A stretch of DNA of 64,000 nucleotides from Paenibacillus mangrovi (GTDB lineage: Bacteria; Bacillota; Bacilli; Paenibacillales; Paenibacillaceae): positions 310,001 through 374,000 of the forward strand of contig NZ_JALIRP010000006.1 of NCBI RefSeq assembly GCF_022898935.1, in the 5' to 3' direction. Position numbers and translations under genes: made by a program. A model generated the notes under the pieces. It made no database searches and was not told where the DNA came from. It saw only the letters and a program-made list of their open reading frames with translations. Positions 1 to 8,574 of this stretch are shown here, piece by piece. Positions within the stretch are counted from its first letter, which is position 1. Each line of letters begins with the position of its first letter.

Positions 1-1
1 G

Positions 2-277
2 CTGCTCAAGCGCCCGGCTTGGAAAGGTTCCCGGTTTGAAGCGCCTGAGGGCGGCATGTTCATTTGGCTTCGCCTTCCGGAAGCGCTGGATAGCGTTGCT
101 CTGCTGAAATGCTCAGTGAATAAAGGAGCTGCGTTTTTACCCGGAACGCTGTGCTACACGAATGGGGAAGGCAGAGAATTTATCCGCCTGAACTTTACCC
201 ATCCGGGCCGGGATGAGCTGCTGCTAGGCATGAATTTGATCGGGGAGGCCATTACGGAATTCACAGCCCGCAGCTAA
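2..277 (+). CDS. PLP-dependent aminotransferase, C-terminal end (partial)
   Basis: The reading frame is open from the first bases of the window and ends at TAA 275-277, so only the last 91 codons are present. The visible stretch includes EAPEGGMFIWLRLPE near its start and FIRLNF further on. These match the C-terminal small domain of fold-type I aminotransferases (the LysN / MocR-regulator aminotransferase group), in which GGMF(I/L)W(L/V) is typical. The PLP lysine and the main catalytic domain lie outside the window, so substrate cannot be judged. It ends 4 bp inside the stop of the convergent downstream gene, so the two genes meet tail to tail with no room for a terminator. Confidence 0.7.
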   Translation: MLKRPAWKGSRFEAPEGGMFIWLRLPEALDSVALLKCSVNKGAAFLPGTLCYTNGEGREFIRLNFTHPGRDELLLGMNLIGEAITEFTARS

Positions 278-1020
278 CGCTTGAGCGGACTCGGATTCCC
301 TGCAGATGAAGGTGCGGTCTCCAGTACCCCCGCATACAGATTAAGGCTCTCCTTACCGGCTGGAGTAAGCACATACCGTCCGCGCCCGATCCGTTCAAAC
401 CATCCATAATAGTTGTTCCTCAAAATAGCGGCCGCATTACCGATACCGGTCAGGTCCCGTAGTGAGGCCGGAGAAGCGCCTTCCGGCGGAGCGCTGGTCA
501 TGGCGAGCGCCACCCGCAGTGCCTTTTCACGGTAAGCGGTCATAAGCTTTGCGCGGCTGCTGCCGCCAATGTTGTAATCACCGCTGCGTTCATGGAACTC
601 GTACAGAAGACGTTCCGTACGTTTTTTCTTGAAGCCCAGAGGCGCATCCGGCTTTTCCGGTTCACACAGAACCTCAACAAAGGGCTTTTTCGTTTTGAAA
701 AAAGTAATGGTGAGCAGTCCAAAACCCAGCTTGCGGCACAGCCTCGTGATTTCGCCCCACCGCTGGTTCACGGCTCCGCGCTTGGTGCGGCTGCGTTCTA
801 CCGCCAAATACACCTGTGAGCTCATTTGCTGACGTTCCATCCCCTGCAGAAGCAGTGCGAGATTGAACGTTTTTTTCATTTCGACAATCAGTGGCTCGCG
901 TTTCTCCGGATGGACTCCGACCATATCGCAGTTTCGAACCTCACCCTTGATTTCATATCCATGCTGCTCAAAAAAAGCCTTCAGCGGCTCATACAGCTCG
1001 GTTTCATGCTGTACGGTCAT
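274..1020 (-). CDS. DUF2161-type putative PD-(D/E)XK phosphodiesterase
   Basis: A 248-aa soluble protein. I chose the ATG at 1020 because AAAGGGG lies 6-8 nt upstream; an in-frame TTG ten codons earlier has no comparable site. The N-terminal part has a restriction-fold pattern: NCDMVGVHPE followed by PLIVEMKK (D...E-x-K). Family knowledge: this matches DUF2161 proteins, proposed PD-(D/E)XK phosphodiesterases with a C-terminal winged-helix-like region. Here the C-terminus has LRDLTGIGNAAAILRNNYYGW, which reads like a small DNA-binding segment. It is divergent from prkA. The function of the family is not established; the nuclease role is inferred from the motif. Confidence 0.6.
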   Translation of the reverse strand: MTVQHETELYEPLKAFFEQHGYEIKGEVRNCDMVGVHPEKREPLIVEMKKTFNLALLLQGMERQQMSSQVYLAVERSRTKRGAVNQRWGEITRLCRKLGFGLLTITFFKTKKPFVEVLCEPEKPDAPLGFKKKRTERLLYEFHERSGDYNIGGSSRAKLMTAYREKALRVALAMTSAPPEGASPASLRDLTGIGNAAAILRNNYYGWFERIGRGRYVLTPAGKESLNLYAGVLETAPSSAGNPSPLKR

Positions 1021-1269
1021 TCGAATTCCCCTTTGCCCAAAGGCGGTCAAGCCTCGTCTTTTTTAATCTAGATTTATTATAACATTTGATAAAAGACTAT
1101 CCTCCTTTCGCGAAAAAATAGGTCAACTAATCCCCATTTTCAGCATAGGTATGTAATACACTTTTTGATTCAGGATAATGCGAAAATTGGACCAAATGGG
1201 AGGAAGTTGACCCTTGACGCTTTGATGCAATTTTTGACAACTCAAAACGTAGTCATAGGAGGTACTAGC

Positions 1270-3165
1270 ATGGATATATTCGAACGCGTAGCGGCCTATC
1301 GGGCAGAAAGTGATCAACTTGCATGGAACGGCACCTTTAAAGATTACATTGAACTGCTCCGTCAGAATCCTTCAGCGGCCATTACCGCTCATGCACGCGT
1401 GTATGACATGATCAAGTCGTACGGCGTAGAGGAGGTGGGAGGCCATAAGCGCTATAAATTTTTTGAGCAGGAGATTTTTGGCCTGGACCGGTCTGTGGAG
1501 AAGCTAGTTGAGGAGTATTTCCACTCTTCAGCGCGCCGGCTCGATGTCCGCAAACGGATTCTGCTGCTGATGGGGCCAGTGAGCGGCGGTAAATCCACGC
1601 TGGTGACGCTCCTGAAGCGCGGCCTAGAAAAATATTCACGGACCGAGAAAGGAGCGCTGTATGCGATCGATGGCTGCCCAATGCATGAGGATCCGCTGCA
1701 CTTGATTCCGCTTGATCTGAGGCCCGAAGTGGAGAAAGAGCTCGGAGTACGTATTGAAGGAAACTTATGCCCGTCCTGCCAGATGCGCCTGAAGCTGGAG
1801 TACGACGGGGACATCGAAAAGGTGCCTGTAACCCGGGTGATTATTTCCGAGGATACGAGAGTGGGCATCGGGACTTTCAGTCCGTCGGATCCGAAATCGC
1901 AGGATATCGCCGACCTGACCGGAAGCATCGACTTCTCCACCATTACGGAGTTTGGCTCGGAATCCGATCCGCGCGCATACCGTTTTGACGGAGAGCTGAA
2001 CAAAGCTAACCGCGGCTTGATGGAATTCCAGGAAATGCTCAAATGCGATGAGAAGTTTCTATGGAATCTGCTTTCACTCACACAGGAAGGGAACTTCAAA
2101 GCGGGGCGATTTGCGCTTATCTCGGCAGATGAGCTCATTGTAGCCCATACGAATGAAGCCGAATACAAGGCGTTTATATCCAATAAGAAAAACGAGGCGC
2201 TGCAATCTCGGATGATTGTTATGCCAATTCCATATAACCTGAAGGTTTCCGAGGAAGAGAAAATTTATAACAAGCTGATCAAGCAAAGCGATATGAAGCA
2301 TGTGCATATTGCGCCGCATGCGCTGCGGTCCGCCGCTATTTTCTCCATACTGACGCGGCTGAAGGAAACGAAAAAGCATGGTATGGATCTGGTCAAAAAA
2401 ATGCGGATGTACGACGGTGAAGAAGTTGAAGGCTTCAAGGAAGCGGATCTGAAAGAGATGCAATCCGAATACCTGGAAGAAGGGATGTCCGGCGTGGATC
2501 CTCGCTATGTCATCAACCGGATATCCAGTGCTTTGATTAAGCAGGACCTTCAATGCATTAACGCGTTGGATATTTTGAGAGCGATCAAGGACGGATTAGA
2601 TCAGCATGCCTCCATCACCAAGGAAGAGCGGGAACGTTATCTGAATTTCATCGCGGTCGCGCGCAAGGAGTATGATGAGCTGGCCAAAAAAGAAGTTCAA
2701 AAGGCGTTTGTGTATTCCTTTGATGAATCGGCCAAGACGCTGTTTGAAAATTATCTAGATAATATCGAAGCCTTCTGCAATATGTCTAAAATCCGCGACC
2801 CGCTGACCGATGAGGAAATGAATCCGGATGAGCGGCTGATGCGTTCCATTGAAGAGCAGATCGGCATTTCGGAAAATGCCAAGAAGGCATTCAGGGAAGA
2901 AATTATGATCCGCATTTCGTCCTATTCGCGTAAAGGGAAAAAATTCGAGTACCATAATCATGACCGCCTGCGCGAAGCCATTGAGAAGAAGTTGTTTACT
3001 GACTTAAAGGATATCGTCAAAATCACCACCTCCACGAAAACGCCGGATGCGAATCAGCTCAAACGGATTAATGAAGTCAGCAAACGTCTGATGGACGATC
3101 ACGGATATTGCCCGGTGTGTGCGAATGAATTACTGAAGTATGTCGGAAGCTTGCTGAATCGATAA
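1270..3165 (+). CDS. prkA: PrkA, sporulation-associated AAA+/kinase-like protein
   Basis: Starting at the ATG at 1270, with a perfect AGGAGG at 1257-1262, the protein is 631 aa, the usual PrkA length. The frame is open upstream but without a good ribosome-binding site. The N-terminus (MDIFERVAAYR, then WNGTFKDYIELL) and the P-loop GPVSGGKS (about residues 102-109) are typical. Family knowledge: PrkA couples an AAA+ ATPase domain to a C-terminal kinase-like domain and is expressed in the mother cell under SigE; recent work on the B. subtilis protein favours ATP-dependent protease activity over kinase activity. In Bacillales it is usually found near yhbH and spoVR, all three affecting sporulation. 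Here spoVR lies 2.4 kb downstream on the opposite strand and is interrupted. A terminator follows directly. Confidence 0.95.
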   Translation: MDIFERVAAYRAESDQLAWNGTFKDYIELLRQNPSAAITAHARVYDMIKSYGVEEVGGHKRYKFFEQEIFGLDRSVEKLVEEYFHSSARRLDVRKRILLLMGPVSGGKSTLVTLLKRGLEKYSRTEKGALYAIDGCPMHEDPLHLIPLDLRPEVEKELGVRIEGNLCPSCQMRLKLEYDGDIEKVPVTRVIISEDTRVGIGTFSPSDPKSQDIADLTGSIDFSTITEFGSESDPRAYRFDGELNKANRGLMEFQEMLKCDEKFLWNLLSLTQEGNFKAGRFALISADELIVAHTNEAEYKAFISNKKNEALQSRMIVMPIPYNLKVSEEEKIYNKLIKQSDMKHVHIAPHALRSAAIFSILTRLKETKKHGMDLVKKMRMYDGEEVEGFKEADLKEMQSEYLEEGMSGVDPRYVINRISSALIKQDLQCINALDILRAIKDGLDQHASITKEERERYLNFIAVARKEYDELAKKEVQKAFVYSFDESAKTLFENYLDNIEAFCNMSKIRDPLTDEEMNPDERLMRSIEEQIGISENAKKAFREEIMIRISSYSRKGKKFEYHNHDRLREAIEKKLFTDLKDIVKITTSTKTPDANQLKRINEVSKRLMDDHGYCPVCANELLKYVGSLLNR

Positions 3166-3173
3166 TTTGTCGA

Positions 3174-3200
3174 ACCGTCCTCGCCTGAGGACGGTTTTTT
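3174..3200 (+). terminator. Rho-independent terminator of prkA
   Basis: A 9-bp perfect stem (ACCGTCCTC / GAGGACGGT) with a 4-nt loop is followed by a run of T, nine bases after the prkA stop codon. Confidence 0.9.
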
Positions 3201-3257
3201 GGCTGCGCGCTATAAAAAAGTTCACAAAAATCTAGTGGATATACTGTCGATATAGTC

Positions 3258-3263
3258 TATAAT
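3258..3263 (+). promoter_or_regulatory. Candidate -10 box of the globin-sensor gene
   Basis: A perfect TATAAT lies about 60 bp before the start codon of the globin-coupled sensor, in an AT-rich stretch. No good -35 hexamer sits 16-18 bp upstream, so this is a weak promoter call. Confidence 0.35.
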
Positions 3264-3322
3264 ATACAAAGTTACTGTATCAAACGGAAAATTTTAGGTA
3301 CAACGGAGGAGAATCTTTCTAG

Positions 3323-4330
3323 ATGATTAATGTATCCCCTAAGCGGAAGAAACAGATTGATTATATCAGACTGACTGAAAAAGATATGGAAAATCTTCTG
3401 CAATTCCGGCCTGTGTTCGCAAAAGTGGTAGAGGATGTTGTAGGCCATTTCTACAAGCATATCGCAACCGAACCGGAACTGATGGAGCTCATCGGGAAAA
3501 CCACCACGATTGAGAGATTGAAGAATACCCAAAGAGAATACTGGATGTCTCTTGCCGATGGAAGAATTGATGACGAATATTTGGAAAAGAGAATTGCGAT
3601 CGGGCTTGTGCACTCTCGTGTGGGCCTCAGCGTCGAGTATTATCTAGGAAGCTATATGACATACCTTGATATTGCAGCGGATTTATTGCGTCAGGCTGTA
3701 CCGGATCAATGGGTCTCCGTCATCCATTCGCTAAGTAAAATGTTTAACCTGGATTCGCAGCTGGTACTCGAGGCCTATGAACTGAAAGAAAAGGAAAAAT
3801 TGAAGGATCTGGCTAATGAAAAAGAGCATGTACTGCAAGCGGTTACAGAGGTTATGCAGCAGCTGACGGGTATGATTGCCGAACTCAATGAGAGTGCGGG
3901 ACAAATTGCTGCTACGGCGCAGATCACTGCGGAGTCCCAGGAGATGGCTCATGGTTTAATGGACGAGCTGCATGAGGATGTGAAGCAGATCGAGAGCATG
4001 GGAGCGCTCATTAAGGGGATTTCGGATCAGACGCATCTGCTTGGTCTGAATGCTGCAATTGAAGCAGCGCATGCCGGAGATATGGGCAGAGGGTTTGCCG
4101 TGGTTGCGGGAGAAGTGCGTAAGCTGGCGATGCATTCCCGTGAGGCACTCGAACAAATCCAGGATAAGGTATCCGGTATCATGAAAAGGCTGGACAGTGT
4201 CCGGAAGGAAACGGAAAAAACGACCGTACATGCGCGGGAACAGGCCAGCAGCTCTCAGGAGCTCGCTTCATTTGTGACGATGATCGAGAAGCTGACCCAG
4301 GACCTGGCGGAAATTCAGAAGCAAAGCTAG
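3323..4330 (+). CDS. HemAT-like globin-coupled sensor / soluble methyl-accepting transducer
   Basis: A 335-aa soluble protein with no signal peptide or membrane segment. Residues about 10-170 are a protoglobin-type sensor domain; H97 in IGLVHSRVG is at the expected proximal heme-ligand position. Residues about 185-330 are a short MCP signalling domain with LLGLNAAIEAAHAGDMGRGFAVVA, the conserved hairpin tip that contacts CheA/CheW. Family knowledge: HemAT proteins bind O2 and drive aerotaxis. At 335 aa it is clearly shorter than B. subtilis HemAT (432 aa), the loss being in the coiled-coil arms. The start is supported by GGAGGAGAA upstream. It may signal to chemotaxis or to another output; the locus has no partner genes. 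Confidence 0.85.
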   Translation: MINVSPKRKKQIDYIRLTEKDMENLLQFRPVFAKVVEDVVGHFYKHIATEPELMELIGKTTTIERLKNTQREYWMSLADGRIDDEYLEKRIAIGLVHSRVGLSVEYYLGSYMTYLDIAADLLRQAVPDQWVSVIHSLSKMFNLDSQLVLEAYELKEKEKLKDLANEKEHVLQAVTEVMQQLTGMIAELNESAGQIAATAQITAESQEMAHGLMDELHEDVKQIESMGALIKGISDQTHLLGLNAAIEAAHAGDMGRGFAVVAGEVRKLAMHSREALEQIQDKVSGIMKRLDSVRKETEKTTVHAREQASSSQELASFVTMIEKLTQDLAEIQKQS

Positions 4331-4489
4331 ATTTCTTTGAAAAGGATTGCTATTTTTCTATTTTCATGCAGAATTTCTGTATAACTAACCTGATATTTCA
4401 AGTATAATAAGGTACAACATCATGAGCTTAAGGGATAGAAGAACTGATTGAGCATGTTTTTGCAATCCGTATTCCGAGGTGATTTTAAG

Positions 4490-5503
4490 TTGGCTTCAAT
4501 TCATGATGTGGCTAAGGAAGCAGGGGTTTCAGTAGCGACAGTGTCCAAAGTGATTAACCACTATCCGGACGTAAGCGAGAAAACAAGAAAAAAAGTCAAA
4601 AATGCGATTGAACTCCTTCGCTATAGACCCAATGTTATTGCGCGTGGGCTGGTGACCGGGAGATCCTGGACTGTAGGGGTTCTAATTAATATACCTTTTA
4701 CCAATCCATATGTAGCGATGCTGCTAGAAGGAATCAAGACAGCCTTGGAAAACAGCGGGTATGATCTGATGAGGCTGTCTGCCCGGCTGAATGATCCGGA
4801 GTATTCTTTTGTCAATCACTGTCAAAGCCGTAATTTGGACGGAGTCGTGGTGTTTGGTGTGGATAAGGATCATCTCAGCATTCAGGAGCTGATTGAATCA
4901 GGAATTCCAACGATGTTCGTGGATACAGATGCGACCGGTCTCCGGGCAGGAAATATTACCACAGACAACCGGAACGGTGCACATATGTCGGTCCGGCACT
5001 TGGCCCAGCTTGGTCACCGCAGGATTGCCTATTTGGCAGGTACTCCCGGGCATGAAGTGAATGAGAGCCGGCTGGCCGGGTACCGTGACGGACTTGAAGC
5101 CTCCTCCATTCCCTATCGCAAGGAATATATCATGAGTGGGGATTATTCCTATGACAGCGGCTTTCAGGGCATGAAAATGCTGCTGGAGCTGGATGAGCCG
5201 CCGACGGCCGTGATTTGTATTTCAGATATGGCAGCCTTTGGCGTTATTCATGCGATTGAGACTCATGGACTTAACGTTCCTGGGGATATATCGGTCGTGG
5301 GATTCGACAATATTTATGAAGCGGAGCTTTTCAAGCCGGCACTGACGACCATCAACCAAAATATTCACACCATTGGGGTAAAGTTGATCGAAGAGTTGAT
5401 CTCGATGATTAAGAATCCGGATTATCCACCCCCGGTTGTAACGGAGCCTTCTAGTCTCATTATCCGGGAATCAACGGCCAAATGCCGGGAATTTGGTGAA
5501 TAA
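4490..5503 (+). CDS. LacI-family transcriptional regulator
   Basis: I set the start at TTG 4490 (GAGGTG at 4476-4481, 8 nt upstream), giving 337 aa that begin directly with the helix-turn-helix: ASIHDVAKEAGVSVATVSKVIN. Residues about 57-330 form the periplasmic-binding-protein-like effector domain, with VGVLINIPFTNPY at the start and SVVGFDN near the end. Family knowledge: these are sugar-responsive repressors. It stands alone, flanked by a sensor gene and the spoVR fragment, so its target and ligand are unknown. Confidence 0.9.
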   Translation: MASIHDVAKEAGVSVATVSKVINHYPDVSEKTRKKVKNAIELLRYRPNVIARGLVTGRSWTVGVLINIPFTNPYVAMLLEGIKTALENSGYDLMRLSARLNDPEYSFVNHCQSRNLDGVVVFGVDKDHLSIQELIESGIPTMFVDTDATGLRAGNITTDNRNGAHMSVRHLAQLGHRRIAYLAGTPGHEVNESRLAGYRDGLEASSIPYRKEYIMSGDYSYDSGFQGMKMLLELDEPPTAVICISDMAAFGVIHAIETHGLNVPGDISVVGFDNIYEAELFKPALTTINQNIHTIGVKLIEELISMIKNPDYPPPVVTEPSSLIIRESTAKCREFGE

Positions 5504-5548
5504 GGAATGAAAGAACGTGCTGTAATGAGTACGGCTACGTAAAATACT

Positions 5549-5586
5549 AAGCGGCCTTCCGGTTATTAAATCGGTAGGCCGCTTTT
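5549..5586. terminator. Bidirectional terminator between lacI-type gene and spoVR
   Basis: AAGCGGCC (5549-5556) pairs with GGCCGCTT (5577-5584), with further pairing inside (CCG/CGG) and T-rich ends on the plus strand. It sits between two convergent genes and probably serves both. Confidence 0.75.
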
Positions 5587-5609
5587 AATTTGCAAAACAT
5601 CAAAATAAA

Positions 5610-6248
5610 TTAAATAAACTTTCGGTGAAGCTTTTTGCCGTCATGGGTGAACATAACTTTTCGATCCTCGATAATGGTTTCCAGATGGACGGTGCGGCCC
5701 CACAGCTGATAGACGTAAGGCATCGTCCGCTCCATATATTTCAGATCAAGCTCGGTTCCCTCGTATTCATGGCGGAGGACCAGCTCGCCGTTTCGTAGAT
5801 AATCACCGTCTGACACGACCAGGAACGGATTGCCCCCGTTGACTCTGGAGACCACCAGCTGATCCCGCACGCGTTCCCAAGCCTTCTCGGTAATTTTCCA
5901 CTCGGGTCCTTTCTTCTCAAAAACGTACAGATCCAGGTCTTCGGTTAAGTCTTTCGTTAGGTAATTACGGATAAACGAGATATCGGAGTCAAACTCGCGC
6001 ACCTCAAATATTTTCTCCCTGCCTTGACCTGGTTTTCTCCCGCCCAGTTCCCGTTCTTCTTTCGTCGGATTATCCCAGCGGCGTTCGATATCCTCGAGAA
6101 TTTTAAGCCCCAGGTAATACGGATTCAAGCTGTTGCGGGAAGGCTGCACGACAGAGGCGTTCAGCTTCGCGAATTCGATGGTTTCCTCGCTGGTCAGATC
6201 CAGCTCCCGGATGATGCGCTGATGCCAGTAGGAAGCCCAGCCTTCGTT
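5610..6248 (-). pseudogene. spoVR: spoVR C-terminal part, separated from its N-terminus by the genomic island
   Basis: The minus-strand frame reads [11 protein letters not shown] at its upstream end and continues through [16 protein letters not shown] to the stop at 5610. This is the C-terminal part of SpoVR, about 212 codons. It has no start of its own: immediately upstream of NEGWAS (CGC, then TAG) the frame hits a stop inside the island. The first 17 bp (6232-6248) repeat the bases at the end of the N-terminal fragment at 27691-27707. Joined there, both fragments are in the same frame and give an uninterrupted protein of about 480 residues, close to the 468 aa of B. subtilis SpoVR. No decay (stops, frameshifts) is seen, so this may be a functional split gene rather than a true pseudogene. 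Confidence 0.95.
6232..6248. repeat. attL core: 17-bp direct repeat at left island end
   Basis: GAAGCCCAGCCTTCGTT, identical to 27691-27707. It encodes part of the conserved SpoVR motif NEGWAS. On the island side it continues into GCGCT and AAGGTGCTTA (6254-6263), the inverted counterpart of TAAGCACCTT at the other end. Confidence 0.92.
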
Positions 6249-6264
6249 GCGCTAAGGTGCTTAT

Positions 6265-8199
6265 TTAAGTAGTTTGTTGACGTAGGTCGACTAGAGAAGT
6301 AAGTTTGTTTTTAATTAGATTTACTATAAAGTGTTCCAGCTTATCAAATGGTCGTAATAAACTAAGTCCCATATATCCAGCTACAGGAAAGAACGAGATA
6401 AATAAAAGAACTACTGGTATATGCACCCAAAGTGGTATGGTGAAATTGAGCATATAATAGGCAAATGTTTGTCCTGCAAGCAGTATAAGAACAATTACTG
6501 CTTTGATAATTTTAACGATTCTGCGCCCCCATGAAATTGAAATATTGTTGATCCGATCATTTCTTATTTCAGTTGCTGAAGCCACTTCTCTAATATAGGA
6601 CTCGAATTCAGCTTGTACTTCATCCTTCTTGCGCTGAGTTTCTTCTGTAATACTTTGTTGGTCTTTAATTAATTCGGCTTTTGACGCTGCCAAGATTTCT
6701 TCAATTGTTCCAATAGTGATTGCGTTTTCATCCCCGCTCGTAATCTCCATCATCAAAGAGCGAGCTTCTTGTGAATATCTTAGGATATAATAATCATCAC
6801 TCGTAATTGTACCATTGTTTTTTATCTCTTCGATTTTCTCGAAATATCGCTTCCAAATGTATTCAGGTGTTGCTGTTGATGCAACACAATCAGCTATAAT
6901 TCGTTTTCTTGTTAAAGTAGGAGAAGCAGTTGGGTTCTTAAGCCAAAGTAAATTTGTTAGGATATAAGCAGGTAAAACTGGTGGGATAATTCTGTTATTG
7001 TCTGACTCTTTAAAGAAGTATCGCTTGGTTATCTCCGCCAAACTGTGATTTGTGGTTATAAATAGTGCTTTGCAATTCTCGATATATATCGATGATTGTA
7101 ATTTCCTGAGGCGCATTATCGCAGCAATGGAAGTAACATCTCGTTCTAATGCCTGTTCTTTCGTATATCTAATTGATCCCCGTAATGTTTCAGTCAGACC
7201 ACGTTCATCAATATTAAACTCCTCAATGTAAGAAGGTTTCTCAAAAACCCTAATTTTCAATCTTTGCTCAATTTCATTTTCAACACTATAGATAAGTCGA
7301 TCAATATCGGTCGCTGTATATTTGTTAGCTAAAAAGTATTCCATTGTTCCGTGGTTGTCGACAAGGTTACCTGTCCTTAACCTATATTGACACCCCTCTA
7401 AAATACCTATGATTTCGTTAATGGTGTGTTTAAAGCATCTTAACACTGCATTTGAATCTTTTAATAAAGATATTAATTCAAGGCAAGGAGCTTGACGGGC
7501 TTCACCAGCATATCCCAACGCGTATATTAGAAAAGTTGTATCGAAATAAATTTGAGTATTATTTTGAAACTTCATCCCGGTATGTGCGGGATCCGTAAAA
7601 TATATAGCATTAGCTAACATATCGCCTTTGACAATAGATTCAAAGTAGCGATACTCGATTGAGTCAATATCAAGGCTTTTTATATACTGTCCAATTATAA
7701 AGGCAGGACTACCGTTATACTCCTCAGTATTAGTTACACTGGACTTTTCAATATTTAATAACAGAAGATTATTTCTTTTCAAGTAATGGTCAAATGCATT
7801 CTCGGCATCTTCTTTTGTCCAATTAATAGTTGGATATTTTTTGGAGAAACTTATTAATTGATTAATGAGTTTTTCATGTTGTTCAAGAATTGATTCTTGT
7901 TTTGAAACAAAATTTAATGATTCAAGCATTTCTCTGTTTGGAATGAATTTCTTATCTTTGTATTGTATGTATTTTTTTGATGTAAGCCTTCTTCTAAGAA
8001 TAGTATCGATTACATTAATTGGAATTTTAATGCCAAACTGTTTAGAAAGATCGTATTGTACTTCATTTGCTGAAATATATGGGCTAGTTGATCTTCTTAT
8101 ACATTCTGCAATCATGGGAACAAAGTTGTCGTAATAATCTTTGTTTTCTTGGTCATTTACCATCAAAATAGCATAATTTATTGCAGCAGAAATATTCAA
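6265..8199 (-). CDS. PIN-like domain protein with C-terminal membrane anchor (possible defence effector)
   Basis: 644 aa, unrecognised as a named family. N-terminus: NEVQYDLSKQFGIKIPINVIDTILRRRL (residues 45-72) resembles a winged-helix segment. Residues about 215-395 have PIN-nuclease features: IYFDTTFLIYAL (D220), TINEIIGIL (E262), LERDVTSIAAIMRL (D354) and ALFITTNHSLA (N384), the usual spacing of acidic residues and a late TTN motif. Residues about 495-550 are charged and probably helical; two hydrophobic segments (about 562-582 and 592-615) then anchor the protein, leaving a short tail. It is the gene next to attL, its stop only 2 bp from the att arm, and is strongly AT-rich. A membrane-tethered RNase acting in defence or as a toxin is my inference; the sequence shows only the domain pattern. 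Confidence 0.6.
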   Translation of the reverse strand: MNISAAINYAILMVNDQENKDYYDNFVPMIAECIRRSTSPYISANEVQYDLSKQFGIKIPINVIDTILRRRLTSKKYIQYKDKKFIPNREMLESLNFVSKQESILEQHEKLINQLISFSKKYPTINWTKEDAENAFDHYLKRNNLLLLNIEKSSVTNTEEYNGSPAFIIGQYIKSLDIDSIEYRYFESIVKGDMLANAIYFTDPAHTGMKFQNNTQIYFDTTFLIYALGYAGEARQAPCLELISLLKDSNAVLRCFKHTINEIIGILEGCQYRLRTGNLVDNHGTMEYFLANKYTATDIDRLIYSVENEIEQRLKIRVFEKPSYIEEFNIDERGLTETLRGSIRYTKEQALERDVTSIAAIMRLRKLQSSIYIENCKALFITTNHSLAEITKRYFFKESDNNRIIPPVLPAYILTNLLWLKNPTASPTLTRKRIIADCVASTATPEYIWKRYFEKIEEIKNNGTITSDDYYILRYSQEARSLMMEITSGDENAITIGTIEEILAASKAELIKDQQSITEETQRKKDEVQAEFESYIREVASATEIRNDRINNISISWGRRIVKIIKAVIVLILLAGQTFAYYMLNFTIPLWVHIPVVLLFISFFPVAGYMGLSLLRPFDKLEHFIVNLIKNKLTSLVDLRQQTT

Positions 8200-8572
8200 G
8201 ATGACGTTCCTCCGTTTAAAATTTATAACAAATTACCCCAAAATAGTCGGTCACATTTAAGTATAGTCGTAACAGAAGTTACAATCAATTAGTTCATTTC
8301 CCAAAAGCAATAACCCCCAATAACCGAGAAACGTTTACCATCCTAAAATCCTGTCCATAATGATGAATGTACGAAACGGACAAACCCCAGTGGACAAGCA
8401 CTTCCTCGGCTTTTCATCTCGGTAGCCGGGTAGGCTACCGATCGGGTGCCTAACTCGTTACCGAGATTTGGGCACCCGCGAAGGACAAGCTAACCCATTA
8501 ACCGAGAGCTTGTCCAGTTTCAACGACAAACCTGGCTAACTAAAAAACCGACCATCCCTAAAGGACGGTCGG
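8200..8572. other. Non-coding interval rich in hairpins between recombinase and PIN-like gene
   Basis: This 373-bp gap has no credible gene. Its distal two thirds carry consecutive perfect inverted repeats, described separately, and the minus-strand terminator. It would form the 5' leader of the PIN-like gene on the minus strand, or a separate structured RNA. No recognised riboswitch class was identified. Confidence 0.6.
8392..8515. repeat. Three consecutive perfect hairpins with a shared loop motif
   Basis: Hairpin 1: GGTAGCC (8421-8427) with GGCTACC (8433-8439). Hairpin 2: CGGGTGCC (8443-8450) with GGCACCCG (8471-8478). Hairpin 3: GGACAAGCT (8483-8491) with AGCTTGTCC (8507-8515). GGACAAGC also occurs at 8392-8399. 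The loops of hairpins 2 and 3 share the pattern TAACyCrTTAmCCGAG, a match also seen as ATAACCGAG near 8320. The regular layout suggests a structured RNA or a protein-binding array. Confidence 0.6.
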
Positions 8573-8574
8573 TT
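8541..8574 (-). terminator. Terminator of the recombinase operon
   Basis: On the minus strand AACCGACC-type arms (8546-8557 and 8563-8574) form a 12-bp stem with one mismatch, followed by TTTTTT. It overlaps the stop codon of the 525-aa recombinase. Confidence 0.8.

Noticed and set aside
826-1071. Plus-strand frames opposite the DUF2161-type gene
   Set aside because: They are antisense to a gene with motifs and a good start, and have no ribosome-binding site.
3235-3263. Full SigA promoter before the globin sensor
   Set aside because: TATAAT is perfect but the -35 position reads GTGGAT; kept only as a -10 candidate.
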